This document shows positions 26,878 through 35,082 of a DNA stretch of 64,000 nucleotides, piece by piece. Position 1 is the stretch's first letter. Every line of letters begins with the position of its first letter. Below the pieces are notes generated by a model. It searched no databases, was not told where the DNA came from, and saw nothing but the letters and a program-made list of their open reading frames with translations. Source of the stretch: Bilophila wadsworthia ATCC 49260 (GTDB lineage: Bacteria; Desulfobacterota; Desulfovibrionia; Desulfovibrionales; Desulfovibrionaceae); assembly GCF_000701705.1 (NCBI RefSeq), contig NZ_JNJP01000002.1, forward strand, positions 143,432 through 207,431, in the 5' to 3' direction. Position numbers and translations under genes: made by a program.

Positions 26878-29844
26878 ATGCCAAAACGTCTTACGCTGTT
26901 CGCTCCCGTCCTGCTCGCCGTAGTCCTGTCCATCGGGATCATGGCGTGGTTCGGCTACCATAACGCCAAGGACATCCTCGAACAGGAGCTCGTCGCCCAT
27001 CAAAAAATGATCGCCCAAAGCGCCGTCGATGCCATCCACACCTATTTTACCGGCATCACAGAGAACGTCGAGACGCTCGCCGCCTCCGGCCCCATCCGCC
27101 GGCTGCTCAAGAATCCCGATTCGGCGGAAGAGATGGATTCGGCGCGGCGGCTTACGCGCCTGTTCATCCGGCACCAGTCGGATATGCCCAACCTCAACCT
27201 TCTCAACAAGAACGGCCAGATAATCCTCAGCTCCACCACGGCCATGCCCGGCATCACCCGGAGTGTCCGCACCGATTTCTCCGATATTGATCGGCCTTCC
27301 TTCGGCAGCACCACCAACGGGGACGGGAAGGTCATGGCCTACGTCAGCGCCCCTGTCCGCAGCGACGGCGAACGCGGCGGCGAACGCATCGGTGAAGTTG
27401 TCGTCATCATTGATCTGGAAAATTTTCTGCAAAGCTGGAAACGCACAGCCTCCATCGCTCCGAGCGACGGCTATTTCCACATCATCAACGCACAAGGCAA
27501 AGTGCTGGCCTCATGGAACAGCGAGGCGCCTCCAGACAACATGCTGAGCCCCGGCAAGCAGAATATTTTCCATCAGCCGGAAGGGCAGCTTATCCGTTTC
27601 GCCTCCAGGGATCGGCACACCAGCCTCGGCATCTGGTTCCCCATTCCGTCCACGGACTGGCGGATCCTCATGGCGGTGAACGAAAACAAGATCCTCGGCC
27701 CGGCCAACATACTCCGCGACGGGACGCTGACCATCAGCGGAGCCACGGGGCTGCTGCTTCTCCTCCTCGTCTGGGTGCTCCTGAGCTCGCTCACCCGGCA
27801 GATCCGCGAGAAAAATCTCCAACTTGACGCCATATCCTCCCACCTGCTCGGTGGCCTGCTCATTACAAGGCTGGATCGGTCCTTCACCATCCTCTACGCC
27901 AACGACGGCTACCTGAATATGGTAGGCTATACCCGAAGCCAGCTCCGCAAGGAAAAGCGCAACGTGGCCGTTAGCCTCTGCGCGTCCGAAGAGCGGAACG
28001 CGACGATGCAAGCGATTTTCAGCCAGCTTTCTCAGAACGGCATGCTGTCGCTCGAACACCGCCTCCAGCGGAGGGACGGCACCCGCTTATGGGCCCTCAT
28101 CCGGGGGCGGCAGGTGAACGATCCCGAACTGGGGCAAATCGGCGTATGGGTCATCATCGACGTCACCGAACAGAAGGAAACGCAGCTTGCCTTTGAGCGC
28201 CAGTCCTGCGAGCTGGAAACGCTTGTCCAGCAGGTTTCCGCCAGCGAAAACAGGCTCAAGTTCCTTGTGGACAGCGCGAGCATCCCCTTGTGGTCCACGG
28301 ATCTCGAAACAGGGCTCATTTCCTACAATGAGCACGTCTGCCGGATGCTGGGCTGGCCCGAAGGCGTGCTGCACATGACGCTCCCGGATTTTCTGCTCCG
28401 GTGCCATCCCGACGACGTGGAGCACGTGCGCAACGTGTTTGAAAGCTTTTCCGCCGAAGACGCCGGCGGCACGCTGGAGTACGAATACCGGGTGCGGGAC
28501 GGCAACGGGAACTGGCGGTGGATACTGGTCAAAGGGCAAAAAGCGATCAACCCGCTGACCCACAAGGCCGAACGGGTGGGCATCGTCATCGACAACCACG
28601 CCCGCAAACAAGAGGCGCTCGATACCCTCCAGCGCGCCGCTGAACTTGAAGCGCAGGTGCAGACGCGCACGGCGGAACTCGCGGCCCGCAATGCCGAACT
28701 GCTCAAAAGCCAGCAGGAAGCCTTGGAAGCCACCCGTGCCAAGAGCGAGTTCCTCGCCACCATGAGCCACGAAATCCGTACGCCCATGAATGGGATCATC
28801 GGCCTGACATATCTTGCGCTCCAGCGCGAATGCCCCGCCGCCATTGCGGATTACCTCGCCAAAATCGACGTCACCGCCAAGACCCTTCTGCGGATCATCA
28901 ATGATATCCTTGATTTTTCTAAAGTCGAATCCGGCAAAATGGACTTCGAGGAAATCCCGTTCAACCTCTCGGAGGTGCTTGATAACACTCTCCAGATGTT
29001 CACCCATGCCGTGCGGGAAAAGGGGCTCTCCCTGCGCTTTGACGTTGGGGAAGGAGTGCCCCAGTCGCTTGTGGGGGATCCCACGCGGCTCGGGCAGATC
29101 TTGCTCAACCTTGTGGGGAACGCTATGAAATTCACGCATGAAGGCAGCGTGACCCTTTTCGTCCGGTGCGTGGAGACGGACCCGCAGACCGTCACGCTGG
29201 GTTTCGCCGTGCGCGACACGGGCATCGGTATCCCCGCGGACAAGCTTCCCTCTCTGTTCCAGCCGTTCATCCAGGCGGATATGTCGGTTTCCCGGCGCTA
29301 CGGCGGCACGGGCCTCGGCCTTGCCATAGCGCGGGTGCTGGTACAGCACATGGGCGGGACAATCCATGTGCGCAGCGTGGTAGGCAAAGGGTCCACATTC
29401 AGTTTCACGCTCCGCTTCCGCCGGCCTGCCGCAGTCCTCAAGGAGGCCGAAAGCACCGCGCCGGGCAACACGCCCGCGCCGCTCGACGGGCTCCGGGTCC
29501 TGCTCGCCGAGGATAACGATATCAACCAGATAGTAGCTACAGAAATCCTGAAAATGAAAGGCATTGCGGTGGATGTGGCCTCCAACGGGCTCGAAGCCGT
29601 GGACATGGCTCGTTCCGGGGCCTACGACGTGATCCTCATGGACATCCAGATGCCGGAACTGGACGGCATCGAAGCGACGCGGCGTATCCGGGCCTTCCTG
29701 CCGGACATTCCCATTATTGCCATGACCGCCCACACCATGAAGGGCGACGCCGAAAAGTGCCTCGACGCGGGAATGCAGGACCACATCGCCAAGCCCATCG
29801 ATCCGGAGACGCTTTTCGCAGCGCTGCAACGGGCACGGGGGTAG
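26878..29844 (+). CDS. Hybrid sensor histidine kinase (Cache, PAS-PAS, HisKA-HATPase, receiver)
   Basis: The 988-residue protein has a first membrane segment (about 7-25), a periplasmic double-Cache-like sensor (30-275), a second membrane segment (about 283-303), two PAS domains (about 320-440 and 455-580), a short coiled coil, HisKA with phospho-acceptor His631 (MSHEIRTPMNG), HATPase motifs (GNAMKFT, DTGIGIP, GTGLGLA) and a receiver domain with Asp922 (ILMDIQMPELDG). It should sense an external small molecule and pass phosphate to an unseen partner. The ATG has only a weak ribosome site, so an earlier non-ATG start is possible. Confidence 0.9.
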   Translation: MPKRLTLFAPVLLAVVLSIGIMAWFGYHNAKDILEQELVAHQKMIAQSAVDAIHTYFTGITENVETLAASGPIRRLLKNPDSAEEMDSARRLTRLFIRHQSDMPNLNLLNKNGQIILSSTTAMPGITRSVRTDFSDIDRPSFGSTTNGDGKVMAYVSAPVRSDGERGGERIGEVVVIIDLENFLQSWKRTASIAPSDGYFHIINAQGKVLASWNSEAPPDNMLSPGKQNIFHQPEGQLIRFASRDRHTSLGIWFPIPSTDWRILMAVNENKILGPANILRDGTLTISGATGLLLLLLVWVLLSSLTRQIREKNLQLDAISSHLLGGLLITRLDRSFTILYANDGYLNMVGYTRSQLRKEKRNVAVSLCASEERNATMQAIFSQLSQNGMLSLEHRLQRRDGTRLWALIRGRQVNDPELGQIGVWVIIDVTEQKETQLAFERQSCELETLVQQVSASENRLKFLVDSASIPLWSTDLETGLISYNEHVCRMLGWPEGVLHMTLPDFLLRCHPDDVEHVRNVFESFSAEDAGGTLEYEYRVRDGNGNWRWILVKGQKAINPLTHKAERVGIVIDNHARKQEALDTLQRAAELEAQVQTRTAELAARNAELLKSQQEALEATRAKSEFLATMSHEIRTPMNGIIGLTYLALQRECPAAIADYLAKIDVTAKTLLRIINDILDFSKVESGKMDFEEIPFNLSEVLDNTLQMFTHAVREKGLSLRFDVGEGVPQSLVGDPTRLGQILLNLVGNAMKFTHEGSVTLFVRCVETDPQTVTLGFAVRDTGIGIPADKLPSLFQPFIQADMSVSRRYGGTGLGLAIARVLVQHMGGTIHVRSVVGKGSTFSFTLRFRRPAAVLKEAESTAPGNTPAPLDGLRVLLAEDNDINQIVATEILKMKGIAVDVASNGLEAVDMARSGAYDVILMDIQMPELDGIEATRRIRAFLPDIPIIAMTAHTMKGDAEKCLDAGMQDHIAKPIDPETLFAALQRARG

Positions 29845-29900
29845 ACTTCCATTCCTGCCCGGCCCCCCGAATCCGCCCTTCCTAGGCCCTCCTTTGATAC

Positions 29901-29937
29901 CCGAAAGCCGCCCCCCTTCACAGGCGGCGGCTTTCGG
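29901..29937 (+). terminator. Hairpin after the sensor kinase gene
   Basis: A 12-bp stem (CCGAAAGCCGCC with GGCGGCTTTCGG) lies 57 bases after the stop, without a following T tract. It may be a factor-assisted terminator. Confidence 0.5.
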
Positions 29938-29951
29938 AGTAATGTGCTCTT

Positions 29952-30653
29952 ATGTCACATTTCCTTTATATATCGGACGTATTTTGTCCTTGGTGTTATG
30001 GTTTTGCCCCGGTCATGCAGCGGATTTCCTCCGAGCACCCCGGCTATCCCGTACGCGTGCTGAGCGGCGATCTGGTGGAAAACCCAACCACCACCGGCGA
30101 AATGATGAGGAACCACCCGACCATGCGGGAATTTTTCGTCCGGCTCGCCAAAACCACGGGACAAGCCGTCGGGCAGGATTTCCTGCGCCGCCTTGAGCCG
30201 GGGCAGGGAGATCTCCGCATGTTTTCCCCGGATATGGCAGTGCCTCTGGCGGCGCTGAAAAAACTGGCCCCGGGACACGAGCTCGAACAGATGGAGGCCT
30301 TTCAATCGGCCTTTTACGGCGAAGGCCGCGACGTGCTCGCCCCCGAAGTCCAGATGCGGATAGCGAATGTGGACGGCGACGTCTTTATGCGAGCGTTAGA
30401 AGACCCCGGCGTACAGGCCGCCGCGGAAGCCGAACGAGAGGAAGCGCTCGATATACTGGGTGACTTTGTGGTTTATCCCACGCTCTTTCTTGAAACGGAC
30501 GACGGCGAGCGCCATGTGCTGGCGCGCGGTTACGCCGATTATCCCGTTGTGGCCGCCAAGCTTGCCTCCGTGCTCGGCGGAGGAGCTGGCGGCTCGGAGA
30601 CACGCCCCGCCAACGCGTGCGGCCTCGACGGGCATTGCGATATTTCAGCATGA
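29952..30653 (+). CDS. DsbA/FrnE-like thioredoxin-fold oxidoreductase
   Basis: This 233-residue protein has the active site CPWC at residues 12-15 right after the first strand (FLYISDVFCPWCYGFAP), a helical insertion, and the cis-Pro loop VYPTLFL near 170. No signal peptide is visible, so it is a cytoplasmic DsbA-family protein of the FrnE/YwbO kind. The C-terminal tail CGLDGHC adds two further cysteines. A bidirectional terminator lies downstream. Confidence 0.8.
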   Translation: MSHFLYISDVFCPWCYGFAPVMQRISSEHPGYPVRVLSGDLVENPTTTGEMMRNHPTMREFFVRLAKTTGQAVGQDFLRRLEPGQGDLRMFSPDMAVPLAALKKLAPGHELEQMEAFQSAFYGEGRDVLAPEVQMRIANVDGDVFMRALEDPGVQAAAEAEREEALDILGDFVVYPTLFLETDDGERHVLARGYADYPVVAAKLASVLGGGAGGSETRPANACGLDGHCDISA

Positions 30654-30664
30654 AGGGGAAAGAT

Positions 30665-30700
30665 CGGGGAGGGAGCTTTTTCAAAAAAGCTCCCTCCCCG
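30665..30700. repeat. Perfect 17-bp stem palindrome
   Basis: CGGGGAGGGAGCTTTTT, loop CA, then the exact complement. It starts 12 bases after the DsbA-like gene. Its G-rich then T-rich arm resembles the other intergenic hairpins of the window. Confidence 0.85.
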
Positions 30701-30817
30701 AACCTCTCCCGCAAAAACTTCGATTCGTGGGGAGACCGCGCAACGGGAGTCCGTTCCGGTCAAGGGAAAAACTTCCTATCCTATGTGCAAGCCTTTTCCC
30801 GCTGTTCCTCCAAATCA

Positions 30818-30854
30818 AAAACCCGCCCAGCATGTCCGAGCGGGTTTTATTTTT
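30818..30854. terminator. Bidirectional intrinsic terminator
   Basis: AAAACCCGC pairs with GCGGGTTTT, followed on the plus strand by ATTTTT and on the minus strand by TTTGATTTGG. It can end both the DsbA-like transcript and the minus-strand T6SS arm. Confidence 0.8.
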
Positions 30855-30880
30855 GTCTACCCGAAAGTCTGACAAGGAGG

Positions 30881-30909
30881 GATTCGATAACATCGAAAGC
30901 CTTGGGAGG
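30881..30909 (-). repeat. Dispersed intergenic repeat, copy A
   Basis: Read on the minus strand it gives CCTCCCAAGGCTTTCGA then TTATCGAATCCC, matching 60760-60785 and, less fully, 63944-63970. Confidence 0.65.
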
Positions 30910-31016
30910 AAGGAGCCCGGGGAGGGACGCTGCTATCGATGCCCGTAAGCCCGAAGACGCACCTAACCATCATAGCCCCTGTAGGGCCGCCATCCACTTC
31001 CCGGCCAATAAGTAAT

Positions 31017-31316
31017 CTACCCGCCGATTATGACTGTAGGACAGCCCATGACGATCTGTCCCCCGTGGGCCGTCTGATCGCCCATGCGGGCGGCGGGGCG
31101 GCCCCCGATCAGCACGGAAGACGATCCTTTGATGATGACGTCCGGCGGCCCTACGCAAACGGCGGAATCGCCCATACACGCTGCGGGCATATTTCCGATA
31201 AGGACATGAGGGCAGCCGGGCGGAAGTATCGGCCCGCCCACATGCGGAATCGGTGGGAGCCCCGGCGTCTGCATGGGACACACATGCATATCTCCAACGC
31301 GCGCTGCTGGCGGCAT
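31017..31316 (-). CDS. PAAR-domain spike tip protein
   Basis: This 99-residue protein is a bare PAAR domain: PPAARVGDMHVCPMQTPG, then VLIGNMPAACMGD and VLIGGRPAARMGDQT repeats with His and Cys residues suited to the zinc site at the tip of the VgrG spike. It has no C-terminal toxin extension. The start ATG at 31316 follows AAGGAGG. It is the last gene of the minus-strand T6SS arm, 78 bases after vgrG. Confidence 0.9.
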   Translation of the reverse strand: MPPAARVGDMHVCPMQTPGLPPIPHVGGPILPPGCPHVLIGNMPAACMGDSAVCVGPPDVIIKGSSSVLIGGRPAARMGDQTAHGGQIVMGCPTVIIGG

Positions 31317-31394
31317 GGCCCATCCTCCTTTACGCCGATTCGGCGTGTTGCGGATAACGCTTTCAGTCTCCACCATACCGGGCGGAGCCAGCCT

Positions 31395-33506
31395 TTAGTT
31401 GATTTTCACCAAACCGCCCTTGACCTCAAGCATTGCGCCCGCGCTGAGTGTCCCCTTGGCATTAGCCTTGATGTCGACCATCGTAGCCTTCTGAGTCAGT
31501 TCCGTTTGCGCGGAAACGGAAAGGTTTGCCGACGAGGAAATTTCCATACCCTGCTTTGCCGAGAATTGCGCCTTGGCGGACTTGAGAGCCAGAGTCCCGC
31601 CCGCTTCGATAGTCAGATTGCCGGAAACCTTCAGCGTATAGTCACCCTTCACGTTGATGACCACGTTGCCGCCGTGCTTGCGTTCCTCATCGCCTCCCGT
31701 TTCAACGTGCCGCTTGCCCTTTACCTTGAGGCCGTCGTCGCCATCCTTGAGCTCGACAGTGCGCCCGCCTTTTTCCAGCACCAGCAGATCGTTGCCCTCT
31801 TTGAGCGTCACGGCCCGATTGCCTTTCTCAAGGCTCAGCGCGTCGTCACCTTCCTTTAATGTGGCACTGCGGCTGCCCTTTTCAATGGTGAAGGCATCGT
31901 CACCTTCCTTGAGTTCGACGGAGCGGTTCCCCTTTTCCAACGTAAGGGCATCGTTGCCTTCCTTGAGCGTCGTGATCCGGCTGCTCTTTTCCAACGTGAG
32001 CGCGTCGCCGCCCTCCCCGATGATCGTCACCGTGCGGGCGTCCTCCACATCACAGGAAAACATCTTCTGGGCGTGCAGATACACCAGCTCCGCATCCTTC
32101 GTATCGTCGAAGCGCAGCTCATTGCCGGCCTGTCCGTCCGGAAAACTCCGGGTCAGCAGGCCGGAACAGGCCGCGTGCTCCGGCAGCGCCCACGGCGGCG
32201 GATTGCCCGAATTGTAGACCATGCCCGTCACAAGGGGCCGATCCGGATCTCCCCCGACAAAACCGATCACCACTTCCTGCCCGATGCGAGGCAGGAACAG
32301 CGCGCCGTAGCCGTTGCCGGTCCACGGCTGTGCCACCCGCACCCAGCACGACGAGGTTTCATCCGAGGCACCCTGCCAATGGAACCGGACCTTGCACCGC
32401 CCGTGCTGGTCCGTCCAAACCTCTTCACCTTCCTTGCCCGTGACCACACCCGTAAGCGGGCCGCTCATGCGGGACCGCGCGAAAAACGGCAGGGGGCGAT
32501 AACGGGCGGAAGCGGGCACAGCGGAAACATCCGCCAGGAAACGCCCGGTTTCGGCAGTGCCGTCACCGGGGAACGATGCCGTAAAACGGACTTCCGTAGC
32601 CACCCACCGGGCATTCACCTGCCCGTCGGGGTGCCCCTTCACTGCAAAGGCGCATCCTGCGGACAGCCCCGGACAGGAAGAGCGCCCGCGCAGCTTGAAC
32701 CCTCCCGACTCGCACGCGTCCAAGCGGATAGCCGCGAGCCCTTCGCCGGACTGCTGATCGATATGCCCGGCCAACGGATAGCCGAGGCAAGGGAACCCTT
32801 CTCCCGCGGACGCGGCAAGGCTGGTTTCAGGGGTCAGCGGGTTATAGTCATCCACGGAGCAGGAAGCCGCAGCAACCTGCCGTGACAGCGAAAGCTCAAA
32901 AACATGCGCAGAGGGTTCCGTGGGCGGCCCACCCTCCTTGTCCTGCGCGTCGGGAAGCCATTCCAGCGTCGCACCCTGCGGGCAATCCGCGAAAACGTCG
33001 GGCGAATCGGCCATGACCAGCGTGTGCGCGGACCCACTGTGCTCGAAAAAATACACAATCCCGGCCTCCGCCATGAGACGGCTCAAGAAGGCGAACGACG
33101 TTTCGCCATAACGGACGGTGTACTCCTTTGCCGGATAGGTTGAGGAAAGGGCATTGCGGATATGCCCGAATCCAGCGTCAGTGCAGACTTTGGTGACGAT
33201 TTCCGGCACGCTCATATTTTGGAAGACAGCGCAGGTGCGTTCCTGATCAAGGCGCAGGAACCACGGGCGCAGCTCCAGCGTATACCGGGCGGAGCGCACA
33301 GTGGACGGCCCCTGTTCGGCACGGAACACGATGCCGTTGAGCGGACGCGTCGAGCCGTCGGGCATGGGCAGCCGTACGGTATGCGGTTTGCCGATCAGCG
33401 CCGCCAGTTCCGGCTGCTCGTCAGGGTAATATTCCAGCACGTAACGAAACGGGCGGGAAAGGGCCTCGTAACCGGTAAGGGTAGTAGACATATCGAGCGA
33501 TTCCAT
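31395..33506 (-). CDS. vgrG: T6SS spike protein VgrG (TssI)
   Basis: The roughly 700-residue protein has the gp27-like region (early RYTLELRPWFLRLDQERTCAVFQ), the gp5 OB-fold with FHWQGASDETSSCWVRVAQPW and PRIGQEVVIGFVGGDPDRPLVTG, and a beta-helical shaft. At about residues 485-590 the shaft has five imperfect repeats of near 18 residues (type LKEGDDALTLEKGNRSVE). No effector domain follows. Translation starts at 33506 or at the ATG of MSTTLTG (33491); neither has a clear ribosome site. It trimerises to form the puncturing spike tipped by the PAAR protein. Confidence 0.93.
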   Translation of the reverse strand: MESLDMSTTLTGYEALSRPFRYVLEYYPDEQPELAALIGKPHTVRLPMPDGSTRPLNGIVFRAEQGPSTVRSARYTLELRPWFLRLDQERTCAVFQNMSVPEIVTKVCTDAGFGHIRNALSSTYPAKEYTVRYGETSFAFLSRLMAEAGIVYFFEHSGSAHTLVMADSPDVFADCPQGATLEWLPDAQDKEGGPPTEPSAHVFELSLSRQVAAASCSVDDYNPLTPETSLAASAGEGFPCLGYPLAGHIDQQSGEGLAAIRLDACESGGFKLRGRSSCPGLSAGCAFAVKGHPDGQVNARWVATEVRFTASFPGDGTAETGRFLADVSAVPASARYRPLPFFARSRMSGPLTGVVTGKEGEEVWTDQHGRCKVRFHWQGASDETSSCWVRVAQPWTGNGYGALFLPRIGQEVVIGFVGGDPDRPLVTGMVYNSGNPPPWALPEHAACSGLLTRSFPDGQAGNELRFDDTKDAELVYLHAQKMFSCDVEDARTVTIIGEGGDALTLEKSSRITTLKEGNDALTLEKGNRSVELKEGDDAFTIEKGSRSATLKEGDDALSLEKGNRAVTLKEGNDLLVLEKGGRTVELKDGDDGLKVKGKRHVETGGDEERKHGGNVVINVKGDYTLKVSGNLTIEAGGTLALKSAKAQFSAKQGMEISSSANLSVSAQTELTQKATMVDIKANAKGTLSAGAMLEVKGGLVKIN

Positions 33507-33620
33507 CCAGATTTTCGGTTTTACCGATCAACGTTGGGATGTCCGGTTCTCTTTATCAACGGGTCACACGGACGAAGCGCGACTTTCATATACAAATGTG
33601 ACTCGGAAAACGGCAAGGCG

Positions 33621-34160
33621 TCAAGTTTTACCCTTACTCAGCGCTGCAACGAATCTATCCTTGGCCGTAGGCGGCGTGGGTGTAGGCGTGAGGGGGGCCG
33701 TAGGGAGGGAAACAGGGCCGGGGGAGGGCGCGGGCTTAGCGATGACAGGGCCCATGTTGGCCGACCAAATACTCTTCGCCCCAGCCGTGCGGTACGGCCT
33801 GGGCGAATGCGTAAATGCTTTGGGGCCCAGCGTGGGATCAGCCTCCCATGCGGGCATCAGCTCCGTAACAAGCGGAAAGGCAGAACTCTCGGACCTGCAA
33901 AAACAAAAATCCTCATGTATGTTATTGTAATAACTTTTTGTACTAAAAAAATCCGGAGGTGCCGTAATCGGTTTGTAGGCTACCGAAAGCTCGTGCCAGC
34001 AGGTAGAATTGCTCGTCAACTCTTTTGCGAAGCAAATCTCACCAACGATGTCATAAACAACAAAATAATGATCAGGAGGGCCTGTTATCCCAAGGGGATT
34101 ACCGTCAAAACCAAAAAAAATTGCGTTCGACAAATAGTAAACATCTCCTATATCAGGCAT
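33621..34160 (-). CDS. Unknown protein in the T6SS operon (candidate effector, adaptor or immunity)
   Basis: I do not recognise this 179-residue protein. It starts four bases after the tssG stop, with GAGGAG 11 bases before its ATG, so it is part of the operon. Residues 1-110 look globular and rather AT-rich in codon use (GDVYYLSNAIFFGFDGN, DHYFVVYDIVGEICFAKEL, two cysteines in FCFCRSE). The last 45 residues are Pro/Thr/Ala-rich. The position between tssG and vgrG is where other T6SS loci carry cargo or adaptors. A distant likeness of the N-terminal GDVYY...HYFVV pattern to PemK-type folds is only a guess. Confidence 0.6.
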   Translation of the reverse strand: MPDIGDVYYLSNAIFFGFDGNPLGITGPPDHYFVVYDIVGEICFAKELTSNSTCWHELSVAYKPITAPPDFFSTKSYYNNIHEDFCFCRSESSAFPLVTELMPAWEADPTLGPKAFTHSPRPYRTAGAKSIWSANMGPVIAKPAPSPGPVSLPTAPLTPTPTPPTAKDRFVAALSKGKT

Positions 34161-34164
34161 AGTT

Positions 34165-35082
34165 TCACCCGCTCCTCGTAAAATTATTCAGTATCACCTC
34201 ACACCCCACGTCCCCCAGATACCAGCGGACCAGTGCAAGCAGGTCGGCGCGGCACGTTCCGGCGGGAGGGGGTAGAAACATCCGGCGCTGTGCCTCCGTC
34301 AGCGGGCCGAGGCGCAGGATGATCCCCGCCGAAGCGTCAAAAACCCGGCTTCCGAGCAGGGCCGTGCTTCCGAGCCGCGCATTGCCCGCATCCCTTCCGC
34401 CAAGGCGGGTGAGAGCCTCCTCGGGCAGATCGACCCATGCGCCGTGGAACGGTTCCACGCGGGCTTCAACCCCAAAGGCCGCCTTCACCAGCTTTTCCAA
34501 CCCCGCCGCGGATCGCGGCTGCCGGGCCCATACGGCCGCGCAGGACCGGAACAGCGCGGCGGGCACGTCTCCCCTCCCAGCCACCGGGCCGGGCATGGGC
34601 ACATCCCGCGCCCGCTCTCCCGTATTGGGAAGGCCGGAAACCGCCTCCAGGAACGCGGCGAAGGGGTGAGCCTCCGGCAGGCCGTCAGCCCGCAGTTCCG
34701 GGCACAACGACGACGCCATATCCCGCCACAGATGCAGGATCCTGTTGTGGAACAGATCCAGAAACTCCTGAAATGCCGGGTCCCCGGCCCGCATCCGCTC
34801 CCGCACCAGCAAGGCCACATGCGGCGGCAACGGCCCATCCATGCCCGCCAGCCCAAGCAGATTCACATCAAGGCGCGGAGCCCCGCCCTCCGGGAAGGCC
34901 ACGCCGCGGACCACCCCAGCAGGGATGCTGTCCGAAGCCGGGACGCCCCAGTCCATGCGGCCTTTCCATGCCTCAAGAATCGCACCCGCCTGCCAGACGT
35001 CGAAACGCCACGGCGCGGACCGGAAGCGCGACAGGGCATCGCCGTCTAGATCAGCGGAAGCGCGCCGGATCGCAGAGGCCAT
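34165..35082 (-). CDS. tssG: T6SS baseplate protein TssG
   Basis: This 305-residue protein has the TssG (VasB/ImpH) pattern: an early FRSAPWRFDVWQA segment, the FQEFLDLFHNRILHLWR motif, and a C-terminal LGSTALLGSRVFDASAGIILRLGPLT stretch. TssG dimerises with TssF and TssE as a wedge of the baseplate. The ATG at 35082 was chosen; a GTG three codons upstream has the SD too close. It overlaps tssF, as usual for this gene pair. Confidence 0.92.
   Translation of the reverse strand: MASAIRRASADLDGDALSRFRSAPWRFDVWQAGAILEAWKGRMDWGVPASDSIPAGVVRGVAFPEGGAPRLDVNLLGLAGMDGPLPPHVALLVRERMRAGDPAFQEFLDLFHNRILHLWRDMASSLCPELRADGLPEAHPFAAFLEAVSGLPNTGERARDVPMPGPVAGRGDVPAALFRSCAAVWARQPRSAAGLEKLVKAAFGVEARVEPFHGAWVDLPEEALTRLGGRDAGNARLGSTALLGSRVFDASAGIILRLGPLTEAQRRMFLPPPAGTCRADLLALVRWYLGDVGCEVILNNFTRSG

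Larger units (their letters stand above)
30654..31016. other. Intergenic region with palindrome, terminator and dispersed repeat
   Basis: Holds a perfect 36-base palindrome (30665-30700), a bidirectional terminator (30818-30854) and a copy of a dispersed repeat (30881-30909). No gene is seen. Confidence 0.7.
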
